Below, in pieces: positions 36,156 through 47,789 of a DNA stretch of 64,000 nt. The DNA lies in contig VTPC01091054.1 of NCBI GenBank assembly GCA_011009095.1, positions 129,667 to 193,666 of the forward strand, written 5' to 3'. The position numbers and the translations under genes were made by a program. The stretch is from Ignelater luminosus. Its lineage: Eukaryota > Arthropoda > Insecta > Coleoptera > Elateridae. A model generated the notes under the pieces. That model ran no database searches and was not told the DNA's origin. It saw nothing but the letters and a program-made list of their open reading frames with translations. Each line of letters starts with the position of its first letter. Positions within the stretch are counted from its first letter, which is position 1.

Positions 36156-36609
36156 CCCAACTAATGTCTTTAAGTGCAGAATAAAAAATACAACTACCCG
36201 CAGATTCTTGCGTTTTTTTTAATTATACGGCATTCTGCTAAAGGCTTTAGCTGCATTTGCTAAATTGAAAAAAAACATGAAAAAATTATCTCGTAACAAG
36301 TATTGCATTACATGGTAATAACTAGACGCCTTTGCAAACAAGAATATCGTTTACTTAGAGTAACTAAAAATATAAAAAGTAAAAGAAGAAAGAAGAAAGT
36401 GCAGAACGCAATCGTGGACTTCATACCATTAAGTCTTGTTTTGATGGTTAGCTGCATGTCGACTCATCAAGGTCTAAGCTGAGCGATTTGTTTGGAAGAG
36501 CTTGAGATAGATAGCTGTAGACGTATAGAAAAATACATGTAACTGCTAGATATCTCAGCAGATGATAGCTAAGATAGTCTAATAATCTACTGCTCGAATA
36601 ACAAAATCT
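36156..36609. other. No recognisable gene
   Basis: A+T-rich sequence between the LTR-end-like repeat and the tandem repeat. No domain or RNA is visible. Confidence 0.35.
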
Positions 36610-36973
36610 TTTAGAAATTCTAGAAAAAGTTTATCTTGTTCAGAAATTTGAAGCCTTTCACAAAAAAAGTCTTTAAAGTTTTGATCGGCGCACGTTTTTT
36701 GCAATCGTATTTAAATTTCTACTAAAAAAATAACAAAATTCCTTGATTCTAGTTACTTTAGCAGTCAAAGGTTACTTCGATCAGACATTTAAAGATTTTC
36801 TCAAAAACAAAACATTTTTGAAAGGCCTTGGTAACCAATTTGAACAGTCATCTCATGGTCATCAACTGATCAAATTTCAGAATTGCTGAAGATTCTAATG
36901 CCACTCATTCAGTAAATGTTTATTTCACATGGAAATTCGTCAACTTTCACAAAAAGACGTTTTCAAGGTTTGG
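36610..36973 (+). repeat. ~130-bp tandem repeat, left part of a split array
   Basis: Two to three diverged units share 'atcaactgatcaaatttcagaattgctgaagattctaatg', 'gtttatttcac', 'ttcacaaaaagacgttttcaaggttt' and 'agcagtca' words with 38876-39425. The array stops at about 36973, where retroelement-derived sequence begins. Confidence 0.65.
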
Positions 36974-37582
36974 CTTTGGGCAGAACGTATTATCCTGCGG
37001 ACAACCGACGAGCCCGTGCGACAGAACCTGTACCACTATTCCACGAGAAGCTTCGAACCATATACCGTCAGTTGGACGAACTAGTCATTTGGGCTAAAGA
37101 GACTACCGAAGACCCTTCAATGGTTGATGACCCGAGAAGTTCTGGCTGGCTTCATGATAGTCTACTAAGATGACACTATCATCTTTTCATTATATTACAG
37201 TTAGTCAGGGTCCTAAAGAGATATTACACGAGATAAAATACGACCCCAGCAAGCGTTCCCTGGAAGTCGACTGCCTCGAGTACCTCGTCCATCAAGTATC
37301 TGCCAAGAGTAACCGTCCACAGAACACCCATGTGCGTAAGATCGCCGAAGCCCCTGTGAAGCAATTTGCGTAATTGTCTGCGAGACCACATCATTAGGTC
37401 AGCAGATATTATCACCCCACACACTGACATTTTAGATACTAAGCAAAGATAGAGCTGGAGGCTTGAAGCAGAACAGTGCCTTCGTTACCGCGCTTTCCGT
37501 TCGTGTTTTGAATTGACGGCACCTTGGTAGGCCTGTAAGCCGTGTTGCAAGAGGTCGACCTCCAGTCCTACATCGTGAAAAA
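36916..37582 (+). pseudogene. Uncharacterised coding-like sequence upstream of gypsy integrase
   Basis: Two plus-strand ORFs with protein-like, less A+T-rich composition, 36916-37173 (85 codons, its 5' end lying in the tandem repeat) and 37170-37373 (67 codons), overlap by four bases. They lead towards a confirmed integrase. Pieces include 'LFHEKLRTIYRQLDELVIWA' and 'SKRSLEVDCLEYLVHQV'. By position they could be the RNase H/integrase junction of the same gypsy element, but I cannot match any catalytic block. Function is left unassigned. Confidence 0.35.
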
Positions 37583-38260
37583 GAGGGAATTGTATAGAAT
37601 CGGCAGAGATAGTACGTTTCGGGTCGTCTTTTCAAAAGCTCAAGAAAGAGTTATTTCATAACCACCCATCACCGGCCATTATGGGGCCGAAGAAACCATT
37701 CGGGCGGTCCGAGAACGCTACATTTGGTCTAATATGGTTAAAGACATCCAGCGGTTAGTGCCTAGCTGTCTCGTCAGCGCATGTCAGACACATTGTCAAA
37801 ACTTGGACCGCTACGTGGCAGACCTCTTGCGCCCTTTTGACATATGGTTTTCGTGGACATCATGGGTCTGTACCTGGTCACCAGTAGCAACCAGGTCATC
37901 GCATTCTTAGAAAACCAAATGTTAACTAATCTCAATTCACTAGTTGTGTCTGGACGGCCGCGTTGTAATTTGAAAGGCCTTTTCCCTGGACCACTCTCAT
38001 TTACCATCCTCGAGACAATCCTAGTAAGAGGCGGGACCAAGAAGTAAGACTGGCTGTTTGCCAGGCCAGGCCCGATTACCACAACCTGTTACGAGAAGTC
38101 GAGTACCCAGGGATTATAGGACCAACCGCAAAAGATGTCTTCCTTGTTCCCGTCTTCAGCAAAGAAATTACAAGCAAGACCTTCTTCGTCGGCAATCTGC
38201 CTCTGGCCAGGTTTATGAGTCTCCTTAGTAACACCAATATGTCATCCAACGGCTAGAGGA
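37583..38260 (+). pseudogene. Gypsy-type integrase relic
   Basis: Frames on the plus strand give an N-terminal integrase segment ('YRIGRDSTFRVVF'), then 'GHYGAEETIRAVRERYIW' with the HHCC-type zinc-binding layout and 'LVPSCLV'. Near 37844 a frame shift leads to 'VFVDIMGLYLVTSS', the start of the catalytic core with its first Asp. Another shift leads to a 'YHPRDNPS'-like block near 37998-38025, which in the family follows the third catalytic residue. Most of the core between the two blocks is deleted. The enzyme would insert element cDNA into chromosomes; this copy cannot. It lies inside a ~130-bp tandem repeat present on both sides. Confidence 0.8.
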
Positions 38261-38875
38261 AGATCATTTCAGTTTTGGTGTCATGATTTACCGCGACCGT
38301 TTTTGTCCAGCGCCAACGATTCCATCCCAATTGAAGCAGCGAGATCAATGATAGACCGACAATCCATGTGTTCTCTTCAGATGTTTGAATTTTATTGTGC
38401 TTACAATATTTTACAATATGTAAACCCTTTGTATCTAAATACTTACTTCTCATGTTTATTTAATAAATAAATAGACAATAAGAAGCCACGAAGTTAGGTC
38501 GATTCCTTGCGGGGTTGCCAAGACATCTATAAAATGTTCAGCCAAACTGAAACGGTAGCGCACTTGTAGTATGAGTTGTGATTGTTTTTGCCGCAGCAGC
38601 AGCACTGAAGTCGACGAATAACTACCGACTGGTTGGAAGACGGAACCGACTCGCAGACCCGACAAGTCGTATAGTTTTTTGTCACAAGTTTGCTATAAAA
38701 CTCATTCTGTCCTATCCCTTGACCGTGTGCAACGTTTACAAAGCAGCAGGAACAATCACGACTTTTGACTTGACTTGAAACGGTAGCTTTTTGACGTCCA
38801 CGTGAACTGTACAAGATTTTTCTTTATTCATCCTCTCCTCATTTTACATATTACACTGGCTAGTGCAGATGATGA
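38261..38875. other. Tail of the inserted retroelement block
   Basis: Sequence between the integrase relic and the resumption of the tandem repeat. Short ORFs on both strands (for example 38527-38814 minus) are unrecognised. A small 'ttatttaataaataaataga' A+T patch lies near 38457. Confidence 0.35.
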
Positions 38876-39425
38876 CAATACTTTGGTCGTCTATCAGAAT
38901 TGTTGAAAATTCTAATGTCACTCTATTAGTAAAAATCTATTTCACTCAAGAGTTTGAAGATTTCCACAAAGAGGACATCTTCAAGGTTTTGGACACCGCT
39001 TTAAGCAGTCACGCTTTGGTCATCTATTAATCAAATAGCAGAGATGCTAATGATTCCAATGTCTTTCTATCAGCAAAAGTTTATTTCGCACGGAGACTTT
39101 GAAGATTTCCACAAAAAAAACATTTTCATAAATTTGGTCACCGTTTTATACATTCTATTTATCCAATAACACAAATGCTGCAAATTCTAATATACTTTGT
39201 CAGCGAAAATCTGTTTTGCTCAGAAATTCAAACCGTTTTGGAAGATACCATTTTAAGCAGCTGATCTACTGATCAAACAACGTAAGTCTTATAAATTCTC
39301 ATATTAGTCTATCAACAAAAGTTTCACAAAGAGAACATCTTGAAAGTTTAGGTGGCCATTTTTAGCAGTCGTACCTTGACGTTGATTGATCAAATTCAGA
39401 ATTGCTACCACGTTCAGCAAAGGAG
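38876..39425 (+). repeat. ~110-145-bp tandem repeat, right part of a split array
   Basis: Four or more units are anchored by 'attctaatgtcactc' at 38909, 'attccaatgtctttc' at 39053, 'attctaatatacttt' at 39184 and 'attctcatattagtc' at 39296. Each is followed by 'gcaaaagtttatttc' and 'cacaaagagaacatctt'-like words. Units match the block at 36610-36973 across the intervening retroelement fragment. Confidence 0.75.
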
Positions 39426-39508
39426 CGGTAACCATTTCTGAATGCTCTTACACACCTACAAGACCTTTATCGAATCCATGATTGACTACCGATTTGCAAT
39501 TTCTGCCT
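39426..39508. other. Short spacer before the polypurine tract
   Basis: Non-repeat sequence between the last tandem unit and the polypurine tract. No feature seen. Confidence 0.4.
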
Positions 39509-40050
39509 CCACCAAAAAGAGGGGGACACCTGTAATACGATTCCTCGCTTGAAACGATTTCACCCTTCTAAGAAAGTATGTAACCGGTCAAGGATTCTTT
39601 CTATAGAAGAGTTCTAAAGATCCTGATTTCCACTTCCGCGTAGGAAACCCAGAAAAAAACTGGAACATCTGCCCCCTGTCTTCATGTCCCCATTCTAGTG
39701 GACATCACGGTCATTTCACTCTCTGTGCTTCGAAAAACTACCATCCAGCCCAGTTAGCAGTTTTTGTGCTACGGTTGCAATCGGAAGGCCAAGTAATTGG
39801 GGCTGACTATTCTCACTCCTGTCAACACAACGGTAACAACAAAACCCACGCACTGCTACGCTGGCACCGGATCACCGCAAAACAGCGTGTTCGCGCTCTA
39901 ACACAATACAACACAGAGCGAGCCCAAACTTTATTTTTTCAGTTTCTTTCCTATTTAACAATCTATCGCAGCGTTATGACCGAAGAAGGGTCAGACTATT
40001 AAAACGGCCTCCGGTTTCCTTCGCACAGAAGAGGAGATTCTGTGATATTT
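39509..40050 (+). repeat. Probable polypurine tract and 3' LTR
   Basis: The run 'aaaaagagggggacacc' (about 39515-39531) is directly followed by 'tgtaatacg', the arrangement of polypurine tract then LTR starting TG in gypsy-type elements. The following ~500 bp are less A+T-rich than the flanks. The matching CA end and target duplication could not be fixed. A 78-codon ORF (39766-40002) here is not credible as a gene. Confidence 0.45.
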
Positions 40051-40837
40051 CTGTCAAGCCTAATTTTCTTCAAGATCTTTTTCTTGTAGATTGCAACTTT
40101 TCTTTATACTCAAGGCAATTTTGTTAAGCGTCTTCCTTCGCAATTGAACATCAATGCGGTTGTTTACAAAGTTCGTTAACACGACTTGGTTTTCTACAAA
40201 TTCACATATGTTTCCAGCTAAATTTGTTAAAGTATGACTCAACTGTTGACATCGAAAACATCTGAGAGGATGAGGAATGTAAAGCCAATAAATGACAGTA
40301 AGTAAGTATTGGGAAATTCTTCTTGCTATCAACTGCAGTTGGAATTATTTAAGTTCTGTTTTAATCTCTTCGATAGAGCAACAAGTAACGTCATGTCTAC
40401 TAAAATAGAGGATGAGGAGTGGCTGAACTGTTACCTCAAAAGTGTCAAAACTCGCTTTTGGTAAGTCTAGGCTTACAAACAATTTATTTTTGACAAACTA
40501 ACATTGAAGGCACTTTTATCTTGACTGCTGTCTGTTGAAGACTGAACGTGTCAGTCTTCAGTTCCTTTCTAGACAGAGAGGCAACATTTACTGCAGCAAT
40601 TCATAGAGCTGGGCTTCTGCTTTGACCGCTAGATTAGAGAACATTGGAGAAAAGAAAGAAGACTTAGGTGATCCCTTATTCGTTACTTCAAAGTAGAAGA
40701 ATTGTTAATGTTCCTAATTATTGCCACTATTACAAAACAGGACAGATCAAATAGAACAGAGCTTGCATTATCGTGGCAAGGCAAAAATAAAACCGGAGGA
40801 CACCAGGTACATCCGGAGGCTACGTTTCAAAACATTT
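40051..40837. other. No recognisable gene
   Basis: Small ORFs at 40060-40332 (minus) and 40702-40887 (plus) carry no recognised domain. Confidence 0.35.
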
Positions 40838-40965
40838 ATAAACAAGCGACAAGTTACCAAAGTGATACATTTAAACTAGTAGAGTAGGTCCTGGGATTCT
40901 AAAAAGAACTGGAGAATCTTTAAACCAAATTGACGGTTTTCGACATCAGAAATGATGCACCCAAC
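40838..40965 (+). repeat. LTR-end-like repeat with primer-binding-site-like terminus, copy 2
   Basis: Begins 'tttataaacaagcgacaagttacc' and ends 'atgatgcacccaacc'. The beginning matches copy 1 closely, while the middle is strongly diverged and of different length. Confidence 0.35.
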
Positions 40966-41261
40966 CAACCTCCTCGAGGAGGGAATAAAGGAACAACTAT
41001 CGGCGCAATTTTTAAAATGGTAACTAGAATTCTATTTAAATAAAAATTTATTTATACTGGAGGATGATTTTTTTGTTGATAAATAATAGATTGATGCCTG
41101 AAAAGTATTTTACTTTCTTAGACTTACTTAATTTGTCATCTTTTCAGGGTAAGAATCGCAGAACTTGGTGGTTGCAAATGAATGTTTATGATAAATTGCT
41201 GCGTGACACTGCTCGGCTGTGAAGACGTCGGCGAATCAAGGCGTCCAACTATTATTCATGA

Positions 41262-42935
41262 TTACGACCTTGAGCTAACCAAAACGTAGAAAAACTAATT
41301 TTTCCAGTTTCTTTATCCACCTGGTGAAAAGGTCGGTTATGGCGAAGATGTAGCGGTTACCAGTCGGCGTTGTCGGACATGGAGAAAGGATGTCAGAAGC
41401 GATGGCTTCGAATGGGCGTCGTGGCTGTCTCGATTGCTGAGCGACGCTATTTGGGACGTCGCTTATACTGTGCACACAGCAGGCATTCTTGGGCGTATTT
41501 CTTGGTTACTCCCTCTAGCGTGGGTCAATGGAATTGAAACTGTTTTTTCTGTTTCTGGGTAAATGAAATTTTGGGCGTGGTGATGCTCTAGAATACCCGA
41601 GATCGGATCTCTATTGGAACCGAAGAGCAGGAGACCATCTGTTGTAGTGTAATTGAATACAGAAAAACACACCAGTGTGATGTAGTTTTACGCGAAGTCT
41701 TTCTGCCATCTTTCTGTTGGGGGTTCTCGTTGAAGGATGAGCAACAAGTTGACGGCACCCTGGTTGAAGACGTAGTCTCGGAGCTGGACATTGAGAGCTT
41801 TATCGGCAAGCGTCATGACGCTGGTTGGATTGGCAGCTAGACGGACCGGGTGTCGTTTGTTCTTACGCGGCTCGGTAGAGAGGACATCTTTCGTGTCTTT
41901 AGCATCGTTAAAAGAATATCTCTAGAGTTCCAGATACCAACTTGTAAGTTTGGCATTTTTTTCTTTAGCTTTATAAAGTCATGCGGGCGCCTTATTGTCA
42001 GTATGAAATAGAATCTTTGGTTATCTAGGTACGAGCGAGCTTCTTGATGTGGCATATAATTGCGAGGCATTCTTGTTTGTTGATGTGATACTTGGATTCA
42101 TAGCAATGGAAACTTGTGCTGGTGTCGAACATGGTTCTTTTTGATCTCCATCAGGCTAATAGAAAACGGCGGCCATGCCGATCCTGGTGTTGTCGTTTTG
42201 CGAGACAAACGGTAGTGTACTGTCTTCTACGTAGTTCCGTAACTAATTGCAAATGTGGAGGAAAGATCAAAAGGTCTTCCTGCTGTTCCGTGTCTTGGTA
42301 CTTCGAATTTGCTGAAGGTGGCAGTCTTGGAGGCGGTTGCCGGTTTCTCTGACGGTTTATGCCAGGTATTTAATCTCTTTGCTGCCGCATTTCATCGGGT
42401 TGCAATGTAATCCGTGAGTTTAAAGACGTTCCATGAAAAGTCGGGGATGCTGAGGGTGAGTCTCGTGGTCTGGTAAGTAGATTACGATGTCGTCCAGGTA
42501 AACCAGGACAAATATCTACAGGTATCCCGGTAGAACTTTTTACGTCATCAGGCGTTGGAAGATGGCTGGTGCGCTCTTAAATCCGAAAAGCATCGCTCGA
42601 AGCTGGTACAATGCTCCTTCAGAACAAAGGTCCGCAGTCGAGAATACTTTGGCTTGTCCCAAATCTAGTAATGTTTTGTAGATGATGAACAGTGATGTGG
42701 TGTTGTCCGCCGTTTGTTGGTTTAGACGGCTATATTCAATGCAAAAACGGGACTGACCACCATGTTTCTTCTGGACCATAACGATCGGTGACGGATACTC
42801 GAAGGTGGAAGAGTTTGCGACCATTTCTTCGATTTGCTTGCTTGTCAGCGTTTTCTTATGATTGGAATAGCGGTTAGACCGAATGTGAAAAAGGTGAACT
42901 CAAAAACGTCGGCTAATTGTTGTGGAATTATTATG
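41262..42935 (-). pseudogene. Gypsy-type pol relic: RT, RNase H, integrase start
   Basis: Read on the minus strand in the expected order. RT: 'YPSPIVMVQKKHGGQSRFCI' (about 42800-42740), 'FSTADLCSEGALYQ' with some 20 family residues deleted after 'DL', and 'MLFGFKSAPAIFQRLM'. The catalytic YLDD codons at 42489-42500 are intact. RNase H: a remnant of 'NKQECLAI...YLDNQRFYF' (about 42090-42010) and then 'LADKALNVQLRDY' (about 41800-41760), which precedes integrase in this family. Integrase: 'HHHAQ' and 'CLLCAQYK' of the zinc-binding domain (about 41570-41465), then 'PFEAIASDILSPCP' with the first catalytic Asp (about 41415-41370). It stops at 41262. Several stops and frameshifts make it non-functional. 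The orientation is opposite to the relics at 37.6 and 47.8 kb. Confidence 0.85.
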
Positions 42936-45499
42936 GGAATTACTCCAGCACAAGCTAAGGAGGGTTAAGCAAAATTACTATGTGATACACAGACACCTTT
43001 TTTAGTATAGAATTGAAGAGATCAAAACAAAAATGTTTACTCTAACGTTTCAGGCTTATGTTTGCCATACGGACAGTTTTAGCTTTGAAGGAATAAGTTC
43101 ATTATTATTCTGTATTTTCACGGTCAATTGAACATTGCGTTAGCACAATTCCATTACTAGAGATCTGTATCAGCGCTAAAGCACTATTGAATTGAGAAAA
43201 TTACTTCTATCTGACACCATAAAATTTAAAATTGAATAACGAAGATGATTAGAATTTTGTTTACAAACAGTTTAGATAGAAAACAGGTCTTCATTCTATT
43301 CATATAGCCATGAACTTTAATTAGTTAATTTATAAAATACCTGAAAGATACTTAAAGCACACGCAGCAATAAAATTATTTGCTAATTAGCCACTTATTTT
43401 TATTCTTCATGAAGTATTTTTACTAATTTTGTTGTTTACTAAACAAATTCTCAATATTTATATTTTTAAAGAAATTTTGTTTTATGTAAATTTTTCTCGT
43501 TTAATTACCGCAACAGAAAATAAGATTGGTTCCAGCAAAATAACAAAAGATGTAAATACAAAACCAGCGAATTCATGAAGTTTCAGTAAAGACTAACTAT
43601 ATCTGTATCACGAAACGGGCGTTATACACGGGCAATTAAAGATTATCCAGAAACAGAACGGCCCATAACCCAAATACGCAGAAGGAATAACAATTACAAT
43701 CGGAAAGATTGCACAATTAAGCAGGGATCTCTACAGTTTCAGAAATTTATGTTACAACACCTGCTTTAAAGGAAGAGTTAAAACCCTTCACGTACAATAA
43801 CAGCACTATAGCTGAAACTAACTTTTTTTAAACTACAAAACTTTTAAGGTGAGCGCAAGAAACTTTTCAGCCCTGAAAAAAGTGTCAACGGTTTAATATA
43901 AACTTAATTAACAAACACAAATTAAACTGCACTAAACCATATTAAGAAAGTGTTCAGGAAAAGCAGTAGCAAGTAAACGCTATAGCTTCCTTTTTAATGA
44001 AAGTGTTAAATTTCAAGATTATACTTTAATCCGCCCTTTTTGTGCTACTGGAGCACGAAGATATCCAAAAAGAAGTTTGAATTTAATTTGGTTTTAAGGA
44101 GACTGCACCGAAACCTTCGTTGAAAACTTCATTTAAAGTAAAACCGCTCAACGCCCACAAACAAATTTAAGCCACCGTAAAAGTGTGTACTTTACTAGAA
44201 CTTGAGACTCGTTTACATCGCGAACTGCAGTTAAACTGCCTTTTCATGAGAGCAGAACGAGTGGAAGGACAGCAAATTTACGTACTTTATATAGAAATAA
44301 ACCTGAATTGAAATTTACTTTTGGTGTCACAAAGAAAATAACACGGAATTGTTGAATCGTACTTTTTATTTTTAAATTTTCTCCTTGCCCATTATATAAT
44401 GTTCTTTTCTGCTTACTTGCTACTGAAATATTTTTATTCTCGTATTCCGATTTTAAATTTAATTTTCTCACAATAAAAAGTATATTCCTGTCTCTGATAT
44501 AATTGGAAATTCTATTTTTAAAAAAAATCTTGATTTTCCGTATATTTAAGTATTTTATTCGATAAAACCTTGGATGTGAACATTTTTTTATTGTGATTAT
44601 TAGTTAATGCAGATGCTTGATTTACAGTATATTAATTATTGAAAATAATCATTTTAGTTTGTTAATTTTGAAAAAATCGACAAACACGAAAAATCTATTT
44701 TTTCTACTTTTGACACCTCGATGTTCTTTTAGAGCTTTTTTGGCTTTTCAGTGGTATCATTCATGTTAATTGGAGTGCACACTATATGTTTGGTTTCTAA
44801 TACCTTGCGATTCACGTAAGCATCGCAGTGGGACTTAACCTAAACGAGCAGCACACTTCAATCGACGACTACCTGCACTGCAGTTCCAATATTGCGCAAT
44901 CAAATAGTCTTTAAGGATTTTGCGATTTCACGAATTCCAAGCAAATTCTCCCAAGATTTTGTATCTCCCGGAACGTCCCTCATAGTTTGATAAAAGAATC
45001 GACATTAATTTAAGACGATATGAATTCAAAACGCCTTTTTACCTTTTTTTTAGGTGCGAAAAATCACCAAAATAGTTCCAAGCTAATTTTTGATAAAAAG
45101 TTTCAATTTTACCTTCAGATTCTTCAAGTAAAATTTACCAAAAATTCACACAAAACAAACTAACAAACAACGCAACTATATGTACTGAAATTCGCTAATT
45201 AAAAGATTAATATCGAACTACAACAAACGCAATGTAACATTTATGGACTAATTCTGTTCCCTATTATAATACCTGCTGTTGGCATGAGTTTGAGCTTAGA
45301 TGTGCTGTATTGAATCTGAAATATTTAAATTAAACATCTAGATGTCGAGAAATCTTACGAGTCCTTAAACATTCAATAGAGTAGCTTGCGTTGTTAAGAA
45401 GACTCTTCGCAACGAATATAAAGCGAGACTTTGCTAGATCTAGTTTTCCAGACTGTCGGGAAAAAAACAAAATCGCTGCTTGCTATCCCAATTACCAAT
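42936..45499. other. No recognisable gene
   Basis: A+T-rich intergenic sequence. The stretch 44700-45060 contains T-run words reminiscent of the hAT subterminal region ('gagcttttttggctttt') but has no matching terminal repeats. Confidence 0.35.
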
Positions 45500-47430
45500 T
45501 TTCAAGTAGAACATCACGGAATTACAAGCCCTTGATCAACAGGGCAGGAAGATTATAAACATTAACCGTAATTTACAGCCAGAACGCCCTGTTCAGCGTC
45601 ATCAAGGACATAGGGAATTATTAAGCCTTAAACCATCCTGAATGTGACACACAGACTGCTAAAGAATACTGATCTCTTGATGAACCTTCTCAAAGTGAAA
45701 CACTTTCTTTGCCAGCTGTAGAAAACTTGGGCTTGAAGACCTTCACCAGACTGCTACCTGTCGAGAAGTAGTTGTTAGCTCAAGCAAATTAATGTTACGG
45801 CCTTCCGGAGGCTTTTTTAAGGATTCTATTTTTCCTGAACGGTGGAATAAATTGGATCTTTGAAGTGCTATTACATATTTGACGAAAGTGGTACTCACTC
45901 TAAGTGGAATCGTGAAAAAACATAACTGGCATATTCTGATGGCATGGCAGTTAAAACGCCAGAAATAGTTACGAGCGCAAAGAAAGACGGCGGCGTCTTC
46001 TCGGTGATGATAAGGTAATATGAGCTGGTAGTGTCGTCGAGTAATGTTCTGACATTTGCTTCTCAGATTGATCTCTGAATCTCCCGAATGAGATCGTAGC
46101 ACGAGGATTGCTAACTGTGCCGCTTGTTATTTCCGTGGAGTTGGATCGACACGTCTAATGAAGACAACAGGCGGGTGCTTATGTTTCTTTTTGGATCTTT
46201 TTTCTGAGAAGTAAAGATGGAACCCTGCGGATCTTGAGAGCATGATCTTCGTTTTGTTTGAACGCTCTGTTCACGTATCATGAATTAAAAGCACGAATTA
46301 ACAGGAGGAGGATCAGATACTTTTCCGTAAGTATCGGTAAATCTTCTTTCGTATGGATTTTTTAACCTGTCTGGATCTAGCGATCGCATATAGAAGCGCA
46401 ATAGCAAAATTGCTGAATCGATCGTAGGTCACGGATCAGATAAAGGTTTTAAAAGTGTATAGCAGCGACGTCCGTGGATGGCAACTTGGAATGCCACCGC
46501 TGAGTCTGGACAGCAAGCCGCTGCTTTACTAACCAATGTTCAGGCAGTACTTCGACTCATAACTCTATCTCACCAAGGGAGACAAGCTCTATAAGTGCCG
46601 AGTATTGCAGACCTCCCCAAAACTAGGGACCCCCGACAAGAGTTCGCTTTTGGCCCTTATCAAAGATGGAAAAATGCACGCCACAGCCCTTCTCTGCGAA
46701 AAAATATCAAGGAGATAATATCTCCAAGAAGAAAACATACTAAGCCCATACGGTCAATAAACAGCCGAATCTCAATGGTGTTATAATGAGATAGTAGAGC
46801 ACGGCGGCAGCTAACGACCTCTGATCAAGCGGTTAATGACAGTGGCTTTAGACTCAGCACGCTTATCAACCTCAATTATTCTCACGACTAGGCCAATACA
46901 GGTTTCCAGGCAGAGCTACCCGTTTACTACGTTACAGGAGTGCCCTTCTGATGCAAGCAAGTTCGCAACGCAGGTTCCCCAGCTAAGAAAAAACCGAAAA
47001 GGCAAGGTAATCCACCTAATAGCCAGTGCTGAATGGAATATCAACAGCAAGCTTGCCAGCATCAATCATTCTGCGAGCATACAGAAGAGACTCCTCTGCC
47101 AGTTGCTTGAATCCTAAATGCAAAAGTAGTACTAAACTAGCGTGTACCACATAAGGGGAATTTCTAGCACGATGGATTGTTTGTCAATCTTATCTGTTTA
47201 GATCCAAAGTATTTTGCGACTCTCAGACTGTATTCGAAGCAGGACTGCTGCTGGTTCGTCATGCTCCAGCGACGCTGGATCGAATAACATGAACCGCCTC
47301 TATAAAAAAGCCTTGTTTACTTTTAGAGGCAGCTGCAGGACAGACCCAGAGCAGAACGGTTGGGTCATGAGTCCCATAGCATTTTCACTGCCCACAAGGC
47401 GGCTTTCATTAATTTAATTAATAGCACAAG
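45500..47430. other. Less A+T-rich block, probably old retroelement non-pol sequence
   Basis: Base composition is clearly richer in G and C than the flanks. Several mid-length ORFs occur on both strands (45743-46102 minus, 119 codons; 46595-46786 plus; 46836-47117 plus, 93 codons). None shows a recognised motif. Because a plus-strand gypsy pol relic begins at 47790, this block may be its decayed 5' internal region (gag/protease), but the zinc knuckle and protease DSG/DTG are not visible. Confidence 0.35.
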
Positions 47431-47789
47431 GTGTTAGATATGACATCATTGGGAATTTTATTTTTTATTAAAAGTTTCAAATAAAACTGTAGGTCTTCTC
47501 AGATGAAGAGTGCACCCTCTTAATTATGAAACCGCGTATAAAATTCAGAAAACTGCAGATTGACTTTGAAACCTTGCATGTATAAGTTTTCATAATGCTA
47601 TTAACTGTCTAGATATTTTGAGAAAACGCTGGAAATCTGCTCTAAACACTTGTAGACACAATCAACAGATTATTCGTTGGAAATTACAAATTACGTCATG
47701 CCAGTCGAGACATACAGAAATCCCTATGCCGGGGTATTTGTGCCTTAAGAGATTCTGCCATAGGCGCCAAATACCCTAGCACCAGCCCT

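Noticed and set aside
41130-41240. Plus-strand 'NRRTWWL...YDKLL' peptide recalling PIF/Harbinger transposase N-termini
   Set aside because: Only a Trp-Trp and a few residues match, with no downstream DDE domain. Insufficient.
42116-42352. 78-codon plus-strand ORF
   Set aside because: Antisense to the gypsy pol relic between RT and RNase H.
45743-46102. 119-codon minus-strand ORF in the less A+T-rich block
   Set aside because: No domain, no splice or promoter support, and several competing frames of similar length on both strands.
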